From the NCBI GenBank assembly GCA_951812305.1, contig CATOSB010000003.1, positions 92,001 to 156,000 on the forward strand: a stretch of DNA of 64,000 bases. Reading direction: 5' to 3'. The notes below the pieces were generated by a model that worked only from the letters and a program-made list of their open reading frames with translations, did not search any database and was not told the origin of the DNA. A program made the translations under genes and the position numbers. Shown here in pieces: positions 36,284 through 46,734 of this stretch. Origin of the DNA: an uncultured Paracoccaceae bacterium (GTDB taxonomy: Bacteria > Pseudomonadota > Alphaproteobacteria > Rhodobacterales > Rhodobacteraceae). How positions within the stretch are numbered: the first letter of the stretch is position 1; every line of letters begins with the position of its first letter.

Positions 36284-36379
36284 TCAGTCGGATTGGCCAA
36301 AGGCCAATTCGAAACCGATCTGCGAAATGCCCGCATCAAGACAAGCGGGCGAATGAACATGCCCAGTTAAGCCGCCGGA

Positions 36380-36820
36380 TCAATTGTGCGGCGGGTTCCG
36401 CATCACATGCATTTCCTGCACACGTTCCGGCCAGGTGGAGCGAATGAAGGCAAGGACATTCCAGATGTCCTCGTCACTCAGCATTTCGGCAAAACCCGGC
36501 ATTGCGCTTTTGAACCGGACACCACGGGCGTCAAGAAAAGCCTGACCGCCAAGGCGCGTATAATCGAAAAGCATCGCATTGTCGTGGTGCCATGTATGTC
36601 CGGTCTGATCATGTGGCGGCGCAGGCAGTGTGCCGTCGTCCTTGGGTGTACGCCAATTTGGTTCACCTTCAAGATTGTCGCCATGACAGGATGCACAATT
36701 GTCAGCATAAAGCACACGCCCAGCAGAAATGTCGCGCCCATCAAGTTCATGTGCGGCAAAAAGCGGTGCGCCGGACAGGGCGAACGCTGCGATGAAAAGG
36801 AAGTTGGCAGTAGATTTCAT
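36380..36820 (-). CDS. Periplasmic c-type cytochrome (class I)
   Basis: 146 residues from ATG 36,820. A signal peptide (FLFIAAFALSGAPLFA) is followed by one haem site NCASCHGDN (about residue 40) and a likely Met ligand in SAMPGFAEMLSDEDIWNVLAFIRSTWP. It is divergent from the formaldehyde-oxidation dehydrogenase next door (262 bp between starts); cytochromes are often linked with that gene in Rhodobacteraceae, so it may carry electrons in C1 oxidation. That role is inference. Confidence 0.85.
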   Translation of the reverse strand: MKSTANFLFIAAFALSGAPLFAAHELDGRDISAGRVLYADNCASCHGDNLEGEPNWRTPKDDGTLPAPPHDQTGHTWHHDNAMLFDYTRLGGQAFLDARGVRFKSAMPGFAEMLSDEDIWNVLAFIRSTWPERVQEMHVMRNPPHN

Positions 36821-37081
36821 GTGGGAGAAATTGCCGAGTATGAAAGAGGCGTCAAGGCGATTGACGCAAGCGTTATGGCCCGAGAGCAGGGGCAGGATGC
36901 AAAATTGAGTGCTTCCGCGCCCTTTTATTAGAAAGACGTTAGGCGACGCGAAGCCCCAGCGACAGCGTGGATTGATGGGATTGGATATCCGTATTTTTGA
37001 CCAAGAAGAACGTGGGACTCTTGCAATACGCATAGTGTTCGCTAAGGCTTGGGGAAAATTTGGAATTCAGGGAGAATATCG

Positions 37082-38194
<1,113 letters not shown>

Positions 38195-38260
38195 GGCAAA
38201 TTCCCGCAATCGAAAACCTGCAGATAAGCATTTCGCGAGAGTGAAACTGAATTGGCGAGC

Positions 38261-38521
38261 ATGGTGCGATTGACAGCTTTGAAACCGGACAACACCGGCA
38301 TTCACAGGTTTCATAACCTAGCTGAAGATGTGTGGCGCGAGTTTCGCGATGACAGTCGTGTGGAAACCGAAACTCTCAAGTTCACGATGGATGTCGCGTG
38401 CTTTGAAATCGGATTGGTCACTCGCCCTGCCCTTGCTAAACGAGTGGCCAATTCAGTTAAAAACCTAGCGCGGATTCATCTGGAGCCAAATGAGTACGAA
38501 GTGCAGGTGATTGTTCTCTAA
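38261..38521 (+). CDS. Small hypothetical protein
   Basis: 86 residues from ATG 38,261 (TTG 38,252 also possible): MVRLTALKPDNTGIHRFHNL to LEPNEYEVQVIVL. No family recognised and no clear ribosome site. Its stop overlaps the end of the convergent TetR gene by 4 bp. Could be real or chance. Confidence 0.4.
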   Translation: MVRLTALKPDNTGIHRFHNLAEDVWREFRDDSRVETETLKFTMDVACFEIGLVTRPALAKRVANSVKNLARIHLEPNEYEVQVIVL

Positions 38522-39135
38522 ACCCCATACCGCGCCAGAAATACTTCCACCGCGCCTCGAATGATCCGGTCGATTTCGCTGTCGGAATATTCCGTCTTCA
38601 CGCCCAGCATGGTCTGGATGTGATGGGACGCTTTGCAAAGCTCAATGAACTGATCGGCGGCCAGCTGGACGTCATCAATCGCCAGTGACCCGGCATCGAT
38701 CTGTTCGACGAGATAGGTCATCAAAGCATCCCGCGCGATTGTCGGGCCGTCGGCGTAAAACGCCTGTCCGATTTCGGGGAAGCGTTCGGCCTCGGCAATT
38801 GCTATCTTGTAGATGCGATTGCTGAAGTCAGACATGAAGAACCGCACCATCGTCGAGGCGGCGTTGAAGAGCACCTCGTTCAGTGGGCCTTCCATATGCA
38901 CCTGTTCCAGCGCAAGCGCGGCCTGCTTTTTGCATTCCTGACGGAAGACTTCGAGGAACAGCAACCGCTTGTCGGGGAAATAGCTGTAAAGCGTTGCCTT
39001 GGACACCTGTGCGGCGCGAGCGATGTCATCGACGGAGGCGCCCTCGAACCCGTTGGTCAAAAAGACCAGACGGGCCCCGTCAATGACCTGATCGAATTTG
39101 CGGCCTCGTTTGATTTCAGGCGTCTGGATGTTCAT
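38518..39135 (-). CDS. TetR-family transcriptional regulator
   Basis: 205 residues from ATG 39,135. N-terminal helix-turn-helix ASVDDIARAAQVSKATLYSYFPDKRLLFLEVF (about residues 32-64); C-terminal ligand domain of the AefR/YcdC type (MVRFFMSDFSNRIYKIAIAEAERFPEIGQAFY). Divergent from the AEC transporter with a 119-bp gap, so it may regulate that gene or itself; the effector is unknown. Confidence 0.9.
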   Translation of the reverse strand: MNIQTPEIKRGRKFDQVIDGARLVFLTNGFEGASVDDIARAAQVSKATLYSYFPDKRLLFLEVFRQECKKQAALALEQVHMEGPLNEVLFNAASTMVRFFMSDFSNRIYKIAIAEAERFPEIGQAFYADGPTIARDALMTYLVEQIDAGSLAIDDVQLAADQFIELCKASHHIQTMLGVKTEYSDSEIDRIIRGAVEVFLARYGV

Positions 39136-39254
39136 TGGTATTCCATTGCAACAAGCGGCAGGATAGCCGGGGCGGTCAGTTTTGGGCAAGTCGCAAGATC
39201 GTGTGCAGGTGAATCGGCATTTTCGCGCGGAACCCGACGTGCTAGGCGCGGATC

Positions 39255-40196
39255 ATGATCGAGATATTTCTGCAGACGGTGCCATTCTTTCTGTTGATCG
39301 GCGTGGGCTATGTGGCGGCGGCAACTGGGTTCTTTTCTGATGCGGCAACAGCGGCGCTGACCAGGTTCGTCTTCTACTTTGCGCTGTCGGCAATGCTGTT
39401 TCGTTTTGCCGCCTCACTATCGTTCGCCGAAGTGATCGATCCACGTTTTATGCTTGTCTATTTTGCCGCGACGGTGGCGGTTTACGTCGCCACGACACTC
39501 GTTGCTTTTGCGCGCGGGTTGCCGATCGCCGAGGGCGCAGTGGAAGCGCAATGCGCGGCGATCGGGAACATCGGGTTCTTGGGCATTCCAATGCTGGCAC
39601 TGATCATGGGGCAGGCGGCGGTTGGATATGTCATGATGATGCTGGCAGTCGATCTGCTGATATTCGGAACATTGATCGTCGTGCTTATCACAGGCAGCCG
39701 TTCGGCAGCCGACGGGCCGGGCGTGGTGGCAACGGTGGCAAAGGGGATCGTGACAAACCCGATGCTTGTGGCGATTTTCCTTGGGTTTTCATGGTCGGCG
39801 GCAGGCTGGCAGATGCCGCAGCCGATGGAGGATTTCGTGACCTATCTTGGTGGTGCCGCAACGCCCGGAGCTCTGTTCGCCATCGGCGCGTCGCTGGCGG
39901 CGAAATCCGCAGAGCGGATCGTTGTCGCGGGATGGTTGAGCTTTGGCAAACTTGTCTTGCATCCGGGCGCGATAGCCTTGGCGGCATTGGTCATCTGGCC
40001 ACTGGAACCCTATGCGGCGGCGGTTATGATCGCCTCTGCCGCGCTGCCGACGGCAGGTAACATCTATATGATCGCCGCGCATTACGATGTGGCGCCCCAA
40101 AGAGTTAGCGCAACAATACTGGTCTCGACAGTGGCATCCATCGTGACAGTATCGCTGGTTCTGGCGTGGCTTGCCCAAAGTGGCATGTTCCAGTAG
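39255..40196 (+). CDS. AEC-family (auxin efflux carrier-type) transporter
   Basis: 313 residues, about ten hydrophobic segments, starting IEIFLQTVPFFLLIGVGYVAAATGFF and ending with LVSTVASIVTVSLVLAWLAQSG. The conserved central ALFAIGASLA and the paired five-helix layout fit the family (malonate or other organic-anion exporters in bacteria). Substrate unknown. 31 bp upstream of the S-formylglutathione hydrolase, probably one transcript. Confidence 0.88.
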   Translation: MIEIFLQTVPFFLLIGVGYVAAATGFFSDAATAALTRFVFYFALSAMLFRFAASLSFAEVIDPRFMLVYFAATVAVYVATTLVAFARGLPIAEGAVEAQCAAIGNIGFLGIPMLALIMGQAAVGYVMMMLAVDLLIFGTLIVVLITGSRSAADGPGVVATVAKGIVTNPMLVAIFLGFSWSAAGWQMPQPMEDFVTYLGGAATPGALFAIGASLAAKSAERIVVAGWLSFGKLVLHPGAIALAALVIWPLEPYAAAVMIASAALPTAGNIYMIAAHYDVAPQRVSATILVSTVASIVTVSLVLAWLAQSGMFQ

Positions 40197-40227
40197 CGAT
40201 TGACAACGCGCGAGGGAGGCAAACCAC

Positions 40228-41061
40228 ATGGAAACCGTATCAGAAAACGCCTGTTTTGGCGGCGTACAGGGAGTTTACACCCACGCATCCAAGGCAACGT
40301 CTTGCGACATGACATTCGGGCTTTTTCTGCCGCCGCAGATGAAAGACGGGAAAGTCCCAGTGCTCTGGTATCTTTCGGGCCTGACCTGCACCCATGAGAA
40401 CGCGATGACCAAGGCAGGGGCGCAAACCTGGGCGGCAGAGGTCGGCATGGCGGTTGTGTTCCCCGATACCTCGCCGCGCGGCGAAGGTGTCGCGGATGAC
40501 GAAGCCTATGATCTGGGGCAGGGCGCCGGGTTTTATGTGAATGCAACGCAGGATCCTTGGGCGGCACATTTTCAGATGTGGGATTACGTAACCGAGGATT
40601 TGCCGAGCGCGATTACCGATGCGTTTCCGGTGGATGCGGACCGGCAGGCGATTACCGGGCATTCGATGGGTGGTCATGGCGCGCTGACGATTGCGATAGC
40701 GATGCCAGCGCGGTTTGCCAGCGTTTCCGCCTTTTCGCCGATTTGCAATCCGACCGGAAGCGATTGGGGTCAAAAGCAGCTAAATGCATATTTGGGACGA
40801 GAAGAAGCAGGGTGGCGCGCACATGATTCCAGCCTGATGATGAAAGAAAGTGGGTTTGACGGGCCGGTTCTGGTGGATACCGGGACGGACGATCAGTTCA
40901 TCGAGCTACTGCGCCCGGAAACATTGTCAGAGGCAATGGCGGCGTGCCGTCAGCAAGGCGCGTTCCGGATGCAGCCGGGCTATGACCACAGCTATTTCTT
41001 CGTGGCCAGTTTCATGGAGGAACATGTGGCCTTCCATGCAGAAGCCTTGGGTCTGATCTGA
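40228..41061 (+). CDS. fghA: S-formylglutathione hydrolase
   Basis: 277 residues. Esterase-D fold: METVSENACFGGVQGVYTHAS, LWYLSGLTCTHENAMTKAG (oxyanion region), nucleophile in ITGHSMGGHGALT (about 146), Asp in VDTGTDDQF and His in GYDHSYFFVASF. Releases formate and glutathione in formaldehyde detoxification, after the dehydrogenase at 37,082. Two bases separate its stop from the next start. Confidence 0.94.
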   Translation: METVSENACFGGVQGVYTHASKATSCDMTFGLFLPPQMKDGKVPVLWYLSGLTCTHENAMTKAGAQTWAAEVGMAVVFPDTSPRGEGVADDEAYDLGQGAGFYVNATQDPWAAHFQMWDYVTEDLPSAITDAFPVDADRQAITGHSMGGHGALTIAIAMPARFASVSAFSPICNPTGSDWGQKQLNAYLGREEAGWRAHDSSLMMKESGFDGPVLVDTGTDDQFIELLRPETLSEAMAACRQQGAFRMQPGYDHSYFFVASFMEEHVAFHAEALGLI

Positions 41062-41062
41062 G

Positions 41063-41959
41063 GTGATCGACCTTAGAAGGCTCTGGCTTGAATGGACGAC
41101 GATTGGTCCGCTCGCCGGACCTCGGGATTTTCCTGACCTCCCGCAATTCCCGTTGCCTGGACGAAGTGCTTTGCCAGCCACCTTACCTAAGGTCGCTGTT
41201 CTGACCCCGTGTCGGGATGCTGCGAGCGATCTGGACACATATTTCGGCATCGTTGAGGCGTTGGATTACCCAAAGGACCAGCTTGGGCTGTTCCTGCTTG
41301 AAGGCGACTCGACGGACGACACTTTCCTGCGGGCCGAACGTGGATTGAAGGGGCTTAACCCCCGCTTCGCCGCCACGAAACTGATCAAGCTGGACTTTGG
41401 CGGTGGCGCTGCTCGTCACGGCCGAACCGCAATGTCCGCGCAGCGCGACAGGCGCGCCCGCATCGCGGCGTGTCGCAATGCGCTGTTGGCTGAGGCGGTG
41501 GTATGGGGCGCGGATTTTGTTTTGTTTATTGATGTCGACATGGCAGTGATCCCGCCTGAGACACTGAAAACACTGATCGCCTATAACGCGCCGATCCTGA
41601 TGCCCAATTGCCTGCGTCATGAAGGCGGGCGCGTGTTTGATTTGAACACATTTCGTTATACCCAAATGCCGACCAACCGGATGATCCGCGCCTATTCGCA
41701 GGGCGGGCTTTATCAACCGCCTGCGGGGTTCTTTCGCCACTACCCCGAACAGGGGACACGCAAAGAGATTGAGCCTGTGCATGGCGTCGGCGGCACCTGC
41801 CTGCTGATCCGGCAGGATGTTCTGGCGGCAGGCGTGGATTTTCCCGAAACTCCGTTTCACCATCACATCGAAACCGAAGGGTTGGCGCTCAAGGCGGCGC
41901 TTGCCGGGTTCGGGGCGTTTTGTCTGACCTCAACAATTGTGCGGCATGGGCCAACATAG
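41063..41959 (+). CDS. Anp1-type (GT62-like) glycosyltransferase
   Basis: 298 residues, GTG start one base after the fghA stop. VAVLTPCRDAASDLDTYFGIVEAL, LLEGDSTDDTFLRAERGL, RRARIAACRNALLAEAV and the DxD-bearing DFVLFIDVDMAVIPPETL match the Anp1 family, first known from yeast mannan polymerase subunits, and also found in roseobacters. No membrane anchor, so cytoplasmic. Its coupling to fghA and to two hydrolases gives no obvious acceptor. Confidence 0.75.
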   Translation: MIDLRRLWLEWTTIGPLAGPRDFPDLPQFPLPGRSALPATLPKVAVLTPCRDAASDLDTYFGIVEALDYPKDQLGLFLLEGDSTDDTFLRAERGLKGLNPRFAATKLIKLDFGGGAARHGRTAMSAQRDRRARIAACRNALLAEAVVWGADFVLFIDVDMAVIPPETLKTLIAYNAPILMPNCLRHEGGRVFDLNTFRYTQMPTNRMIRAYSQGGLYQPPAGFFRHYPEQGTRKEIEPVHGVGGTCLLIRQDVLAAGVDFPETPFHHHIETEGLALKAALAGFGAFCLTSTIVRHGPT

Positions 41960-41974
41960 AAAGGAAAGTGGGAC

Positions 41975-42598
41975 ATGGCGATTGAAGCGGTGGTATTCGA
42001 CATCGGCAACGTGCTGGTGGAATGGTATCCCGAACGACCGTTTGATCGTTTGCTGGGGGAAATACGACGCAAGGAATTGTTCGCTGCCGTCGACTTTGAA
42101 GGCGCAAATATCCGGTCCGATCTCGGTGCGGATATGTACGAAGAGGTCGACGCGCTGGCCCGCGCTCAGCCCGATCTGGCCGGCGATATCCTTATCTGGT
42201 CAAAGCATTGGATGGAAATGCTGGCGCCTGACCTGAAGCGCTCTGCGCAGATGCTGCGCGCACTTCGGGCCAAAGGAATGCCGGTATTTGCATTGTCGAA
42301 TTTTGGAGTTCCAACATTGGCACTGGCGGAAGTGGAATATCCGATCCTGAAAGAATTTGACCAGCGCTTCATATCCGGTGCGGAGCGCGTGATGAAACCC
42401 GATCCGGCGTTTTACGAGATTCTCGAACGTGAAACTGGTGTTGCGCCTGAGGCATTGTTCTTCATCGATGATCGGTCAGACAACATCGCGGCCGCAAAGG
42501 CGAGGGGGTGGCAGGGACATTTGTTTGAAACCGAGGCGGGATTGGCAAAGCGATTGGTGGCCGAGGGGTTGTTGAACGCATCGGAGGCGGGCATTTGA
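41975..42598 (+). CDS. HAD-superfamily hydrolase (YihX-like subfamily IA)
   Basis: 207 residues. Motif I VVFDIGNVLVEW (Asp nucleophile; the usual second Asp is Gly as in YihX-type enzymes), motif II FALSNFG, motif III VMKPDPAFYE, motif IV FFIDDRSDNI. Probably a sugar- or other phosphatase. Overlaps the following start by 4 bp. Confidence 0.88.
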   Translation: MAIEAVVFDIGNVLVEWYPERPFDRLLGEIRRKELFAAVDFEGANIRSDLGADMYEEVDALARAQPDLAGDILIWSKHWMEMLAPDLKRSAQMLRALRAKGMPVFALSNFGVPTLALAEVEYPILKEFDQRFISGAERVMKPDPAFYEILERETGVAPEALFFIDDRSDNIAAAKARGWQGHLFETEAGLAKRLVAEGLLNASEAGI

Positions 42599-43497
42599 TT
42601 TATGTCTTTGTTTTCATTGTCGTCGTGGCCGCCGCACCATTTGTGCGCGAAGCGATGAAGCCGGGCATGGGCGCGTCACTGCACAACGATGCACCGGGAG
42701 AGTTTGCAGCGTTGTCGCAAGGGACGACGCATTATCGCTGGCACGGCGAAAAGGGCGGCAATGTGATGGTCTGCGTGCACGGGCTGACGACGCCAAGTTA
42801 TGTCTGGAACCAGATGATGCCTCACCTGACCGCTGCCGGGTATCGCGTGCTGACTTATGATCTTTATGGGCGAGGGTTTTCGGATCGGCCAAAAGGCGTG
42901 CAAGACGCGGCGTTCTTTTTGCGTCAGCTGCGCGATTTGCTCGCGCATGAAGGCATGGGGGATGGCTTTACGCTGATGGGGTATTCGATGGGCGGCAGCA
43001 TTTCGGCCTCATTCGCCGCCGCCGAACCACATCGCGTGGGGCGAATGGTGCTAATTGCGCCTGCTGGAATGGCGCATACCCCGGGTTGGTTTGCGAATGT
43101 AGTGTGCCGGAATGCCGGTGTCGGCGATTGGTTGATGCTGGCGCTGGGCCGACGGATGCTGACAAAGGGGGCGAGTGCATCCGCGCCCGGAACTTTGGGA
43201 GTTGAGCTTGCAGCGCGCCAATCGGCAGAGGCGGCGCTGCGCGGGTATCTTCCCGCGGTTCTGTCGAGCCAGCGAGGGGTGCTGTCCGAGGGGTTAAGGG
43301 AAGAACATCGCGCGATTACGTCGGCCGGCGTCGAAACGCTGACGATCTGGGGTGCAAAGGACGACGTTATTCCGTTGACGGCTCAGGAATTGCTGGCGGC
43401 GTGGTCGGCGGGGGCAAAACAGGTGGTTATTGAGGGCGCGGGACATGCCTTGGCGATGACGCATGGGGCTGAAGTTTCCAACGCCATCTTGGGGTAA
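42595..43497 (+). CDS. Alpha/beta hydrolase, membrane-anchored
   Basis: 300 residues, TTG start overlapping the HAD stop. N-terminal hydrophobic IYVFVFIVVVAAAPF is a signal anchor. VCVHGLTTPSYVWNQMMPHL (oxyanion loop), nucleophile GYSMGGSISAS (about 126), Asp near GAKDDVIPL and His in GAGHALAMTHG. Substrate not evident. Confidence 0.87.
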   Translation: MIYVFVFIVVVAAAPFVREAMKPGMGASLHNDAPGEFAALSQGTTHYRWHGEKGGNVMVCVHGLTTPSYVWNQMMPHLTAAGYRVLTYDLYGRGFSDRPKGVQDAAFFLRQLRDLLAHEGMGDGFTLMGYSMGGSISASFAAAEPHRVGRMVLIAPAGMAHTPGWFANVVCRNAGVGDWLMLALGRRMLTKGASASAPGTLGVELAARQSAEAALRGYLPAVLSSQRGVLSEGLREEHRAITSAGVETLTIWGAKDDVIPLTAQELLAAWSAGAKQVVIEGAGHALAMTHGAEVSNAILG

Positions 43498-43536
43498 AAT
43501 TGTTGCACAGACGGTGAAATGATGCAGGTTACTGGT

Positions 43537-43771
43537 TTGGCTTGAAGCGGACGTTTGCAAGTCACGAGAAAAGCTGCGCGATTGCCTGCCCGTGGGATGG
43601 CGATGCAACCTTGCAGTTTGCCCGTTTATCCCAGCCAAATCCGTAGAAGTTCAAATGCTAGCGCCCGGCCTCACCAAATCGCCAGCCCGTGCGGCGGGCA
43701 GGCGATCGCGCGGCGCCTGCGGCTTGATTCCGCGCGAAGGGCGCAAACCCGCAACGACCGCCTAAAGCCGG
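43537..43771 (+). repeat. MITE-like dispersed intergenic repeat, copy 1
   Basis: A 120-bp core (43,584-43,703) begins GCCTGCCCGTGGG and ends GGGCAGGC, with longer 16-bp inverted ends CGCGATTGCCTGCCCG and CGCGATCGCCTGCCCG. Outside it are degenerate outer inverted arms (TTGGCTTGAAGCGG / CCGCCTAAAGCCGG). The same structure in opposite orientation, also with a 120-bp core, occurs at 55,222-55,466. Shared internal bases include ATGGCGATGCAAC or TGGCGATGCAAC and GGCCTCACCAAATCGCCAG. It creates spurious short frames. Confidence 0.8.
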
Positions 43772-43800
43772 AAGCGGTCCTTTTCCACTTAACCGCAATA

Positions 43801-44169
43801 CTAGTTGCCTGAGCAACGCCGCATCGGTCCGTTGACGATCCTGTCGTTCCAGATCAGGTGCAGCTCTTCGCCCTTCAACGCCATTCCAACCGAAAACCCG
43901 CGAACACTGTCTTCGCCACAGGACGCTTGAGCGGTTGTAAATAGACCGTTCTGCCGGAATTCCGTCGGAAACCACGTCAGTCGGCACCAAAACTGCCCTT
44001 GTCGCAGCCATCCTGCGCGAATTTCAAAAGGTTCCGCGGGGACAGAGCCGCCCTCCTGAAGCAAAACACGCGCGCATTGTTCGGCGGTGCCCCACGCGCC
44101 GTAAAGCACGGCACGGTCATCGGCGAGCGCCGGACCAGCAGCAAGAATTAGAAGCGCGAGGCGAAGCAT
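43801..44169 (-). CDS. Secreted hypothetical protein
   Basis: 122 residues with a short signal peptide (LRLALLILAAGPALA), mature part DDRAVLYGAWGTAEQCARVLL to PMRRCSGN, four cysteines that may pair. No family recognised. The pattern GAWG...AEQCAR...I..DRI recalls small periplasmic proteins of Rhodobacteraceae. Confidence 0.65.
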   Translation of the reverse strand: MLRLALLILAAGPALADDRAVLYGAWGTAEQCARVLLQEGGSVPAEPFEIRAGWLRQGQFWCRLTWFPTEFRQNGLFTTAQASCGEDSVRGFSVGMALKGEELHLIWNDRIVNGPMRRCSGN

Positions 44170-44269
44170 GTGAATTTTCTAGCTTACGGACATTCACACC
44201 GCCAATCAATTTGCCAACAGCCCCTGACCCATGCGACACAAGGATTTGTCTGCTGTGACGGAGAAGATC

Positions 44270-44728
44270 ATGTTTCGGACCATTGCATTGATTGCCACAT
44301 TCCTGGTCGCAACGCCGCTTGTGGCGCAAACCGCAAGAGATTGCGACGGGTGGCAAGGCCACGCTCGTAATATTGCGGAACCTTGGGAAAGCCACATCCG
44401 CACATTCGCCAATAACCGGATCCGCGTCGCACTTCTTGACACGATAGAACCCGCGGCCGGGGCATTTTATATTCTGGTCCTGTCGCCACCATATGGCGAA
44501 CTCGGCGACCGCGCCTGTGTTGTGGTGGGCGATCATGATGGCGGCATAGGATTCGCAGGGATCACGTTTGAAGAGCTTGGCGCCAGTTATGACCCCGCGC
44601 GCGGTCTGACGCTGACCGCTCCGGTGACGCGATATCAGCCGGAAACCGCCGGATTTGACAGCGGCATCTTGTCGATACTGATCAACCAATCGACCGGGCA
44701 GGTCACCCCAAGCGTCGAGATCAGATGA
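44270..44728 (+). CDS. Secreted hypothetical protein
   Basis: 152 residues from ATG 44,270 (GGAG 6 nt upstream). Signal peptide [19 protein letters not shown], then [20 protein letters not shown] and a beta-rich domain to PSVEIR. No family recognised. Its stop overlaps the acpS ATG (ATGA), so it is co-translated with the acpS-lepB-rnc group. Confidence 0.7.
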   Translation: MFRTIALIATFLVATPLVAQTARDCDGWQGHARNIAEPWESHIRTFANNRIRVALLDTIEPAAGAFYILVLSPPYGELGDRACVVVGDHDGGIGFAGITFEELGASYDPARGLTLTAPVTRYQPETAGFDSGILSILINQSTGQVTPSVEIR

Positions 44729-45126
44729 TCCTTGGAATAGGCACCGATCTGGCCAATATCGAACGGATCGAGCGTACGCTGGACCGGTTCGGTGACCGGT
44801 TTCGCAATCGTGTGTTCACAGAAATCGAGCAGAAAAAAGCTGAACGCCGCCGCGACACGGCGGGCACTTACGCCAAACGCTGGGCCGCGAAAGAAGCCTG
44901 TTCAAAGGCGCTGGGCACTGGCTTGCGCATGGGCATCGCCTGGAAGGACATGGCCGTCAGCAATCTTGATACCGGCCAACCCGTGATGCATGTCAGCGGC
45001 TGGGCCAAAGATCGGCTGGCAAAGATGACGCCAACAGGCCACAAGGCCGTCATTCACGTCACGCTGACCGACGATCACCCCTGGGCTCAAGCATTTGTGG
45101 TGATCGAGGCGCGCGCCATCGCTTGA
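44725..45126 (+). CDS. acpS: Holo-[acyl-carrier-protein] synthase
   Basis: 133 residues. [22 protein letters not shown] with the Mg-binding Asp, [10 protein letters not shown], and [21 protein letters not shown] with the Glu-x-x-x-Lys. Transfers 4'-phosphopantetheine to ACP. First of the conserved acpS-lepB-rnc-era-recO arrangement. Confidence 0.95.
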   Translation: MILGIGTDLANIERIERTLDRFGDRFRNRVFTEIEQKKAERRRDTAGTYAKRWAAKEACSKALGTGLRMGIAWKDMAVSNLDTGQPVMHVSGWAKDRLAKMTPTGHKAVIHVTLTDDHPWAQAFVVIEARAIA

Positions 45127-45183
45127 CTTGCCGCTCTGCTCCCCCCATGAACCGCGCCTATGATGAGGCAAAGGCAAAAATCC

Positions 45184-45972
45184 ATGGCAGCCAAGGCAGA
45201 AAAGAAGAAAGACGGCATCGTCGAGACGATCAAAACGGTCGTCTATGCGCTGTTGATCGCGGGCGTGTTCCGGACGCTGTTCTTTCAACCTTTCTGGATC
45301 CCGTCGGGGTCGATGAAAGACACTCTGCTGATCGGGGATTTCCTGTTCGTCAACAAGATGGCCTATGGCTATTCGCAGCATTCCTGCCCGTTTTCAATCT
45401 GCCCGTTTTCGGGCCGTATTCTGGGCAACGAACCTGAACGCGGTGATGTCGTGGTGTTCCGCCATCCCGTGACGGGCAGTGACTTTATCAAGCGCGTCGT
45501 TGGCCTGCCCGGCGACCGTATTCAAATGAAAAACGGTGTGCTGTTCGTGAATGATCAGGAAGCTGTGCAAACGCCTGACGGCATTTTCACCGAGGTCTTT
45601 GACCGGCAGGGCCCGATGGGCGGACTGCCACAATGTTCCAACGGTTCGGTAGGTCAGGGCGGGACCTGCGAAAAAGAGAAATTCGTCGAAACAATTCCTG
45701 GTGGCCCAAGCCATTCGATCCTGAACATCCGCAACTCCGCGCTCGACAATACACCGGCCTTTGTCGTGCCCGAGGGCGAGTTCTTTTTCGTCGGCGATAA
45801 CCGCGACAATTCTACCGACAGCCGCGTCGCCCAGGCCGCACTGGGTGTCGGCATGGTGCCGTTTGACAAGTTGATCGGGCGTGCGGATCGCATCATGTTC
45901 TCGTCTTCGGGCCGTTCTATGCTGTTCTTCTGGACATGGCGCAGCGACCGGTATTTCAAGAAGATTGAATGA
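45184..45972 (+). CDS. lepB: Signal peptidase I
   Basis: 262 residues from ATG 45,184 (45,160 is an alternative; neither has a strong ribosome site). One N-terminal membrane segment [17 protein letters not shown], catalytic Ser in [14 protein letters not shown], catalytic Lys in [14 protein letters not shown], and box [16 protein letters not shown]. Cleaves signal peptides on the periplasmic face. A Cys-containing insert ([14 protein letters not shown]) is typical of this clade. Overlaps rnc by 4 bp. Confidence 0.94.
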   Translation: MAAKAEKKKDGIVETIKTVVYALLIAGVFRTLFFQPFWIPSGSMKDTLLIGDFLFVNKMAYGYSQHSCPFSICPFSGRILGNEPERGDVVVFRHPVTGSDFIKRVVGLPGDRIQMKNGVLFVNDQEAVQTPDGIFTEVFDRQGPMGGLPQCSNGSVGQGGTCEKEKFVETIPGGPSHSILNIRNSALDNTPAFVVPEGEFFFVGDNRDNSTDSRVAQAALGVGMVPFDKLIGRADRIMFSSSGRSMLFFWTWRSDRYFKKIE

Positions 45973-46646
45973 AGCTGTCGTCTGAGCTTTCCGCCTTTTG
46001 CGACCGCCTCGGGCATTCATTCGCCCAGCCGGAACTCCTGATCGAGGCGCTGACCCATCCATCGGTTGCCTCCACCTCGCGCCCCGATAACCAAAGGTTC
46101 GAATTTTTGGGCGACCGGGTTCTTGGGTTGGTGATGGCCGAACATCTGTTGCAACAGGATGCGTCTGCCGCCGAGGGCAAGATTGCCCCACGCTTCAATG
46201 CACTGGTGCGCAAGGAAACCTGCGCCGATGTAGCGCGAGAGATCGGTCTGGGCGATGTCATCCGGCTGGGGCGTTCGGAAATGATGTCAGGCGGGCGCCG
46301 TAAAGAGGCGATCCTCGGCGACGCGATGGAGGCCGTTATTGCCGCCGTGTTTCTGGACGCTGGTTTTGAAGCCGCGCAAAAGGTCGTGTTGGCCGCCTGG
46401 GGCGACAGACCATCCCGTGTGCGCGAAGACGCCCGTGACCCCAAGACGGCCCTGCAGGAGTGGGCGCAGGCACAAGGGATGAAGCCACCGACCTACAAGG
46501 AGGTCGCGCGGTCCGGCCCTGACCACGCGCCGGTATTCAAGATCGAGACGAGGCTGGAGAGTGGCACCAAGGCGACCGCAGAAGCCACCAGCAAACGAAG
46601 CGCTGAGCAGGCCGCCGCGCGGCTGTTGTTGGCAAAAGTGACGTGA
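45969..46646 (+). CDS. rnc: Ribonuclease III
   Basis: 225 residues. Signature [18 protein letters not shown] (about 38-55), second acidic site [16 protein letters not shown], and a C-terminal dsRNA-binding domain [20 protein letters not shown] to [11 protein letters not shown]. Processes rRNA precursors and other double-stranded RNA. Confidence 0.95.
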   Translation: MKLSSELSAFCDRLGHSFAQPELLIEALTHPSVASTSRPDNQRFEFLGDRVLGLVMAEHLLQQDASAAEGKIAPRFNALVRKETCADVAREIGLGDVIRLGRSEMMSGGRRKEAILGDAMEAVIAAVFLDAGFEAAQKVVLAAWGDRPSRVREDARDPKTALQEWAQAQGMKPPTYKEVARSGPDHAPVFKIETRLESGTKATAEATSKRSAEQAAARLLLAKVT

Positions 46647-46734
46647 CGCTGATCGCTCCCGCCAAATTCAGGTGTACCTATGGGACGGGCGGACGGCGCC
46701 GCGCACCCCGAGCAATCTCAAAAAATGATCCGCA

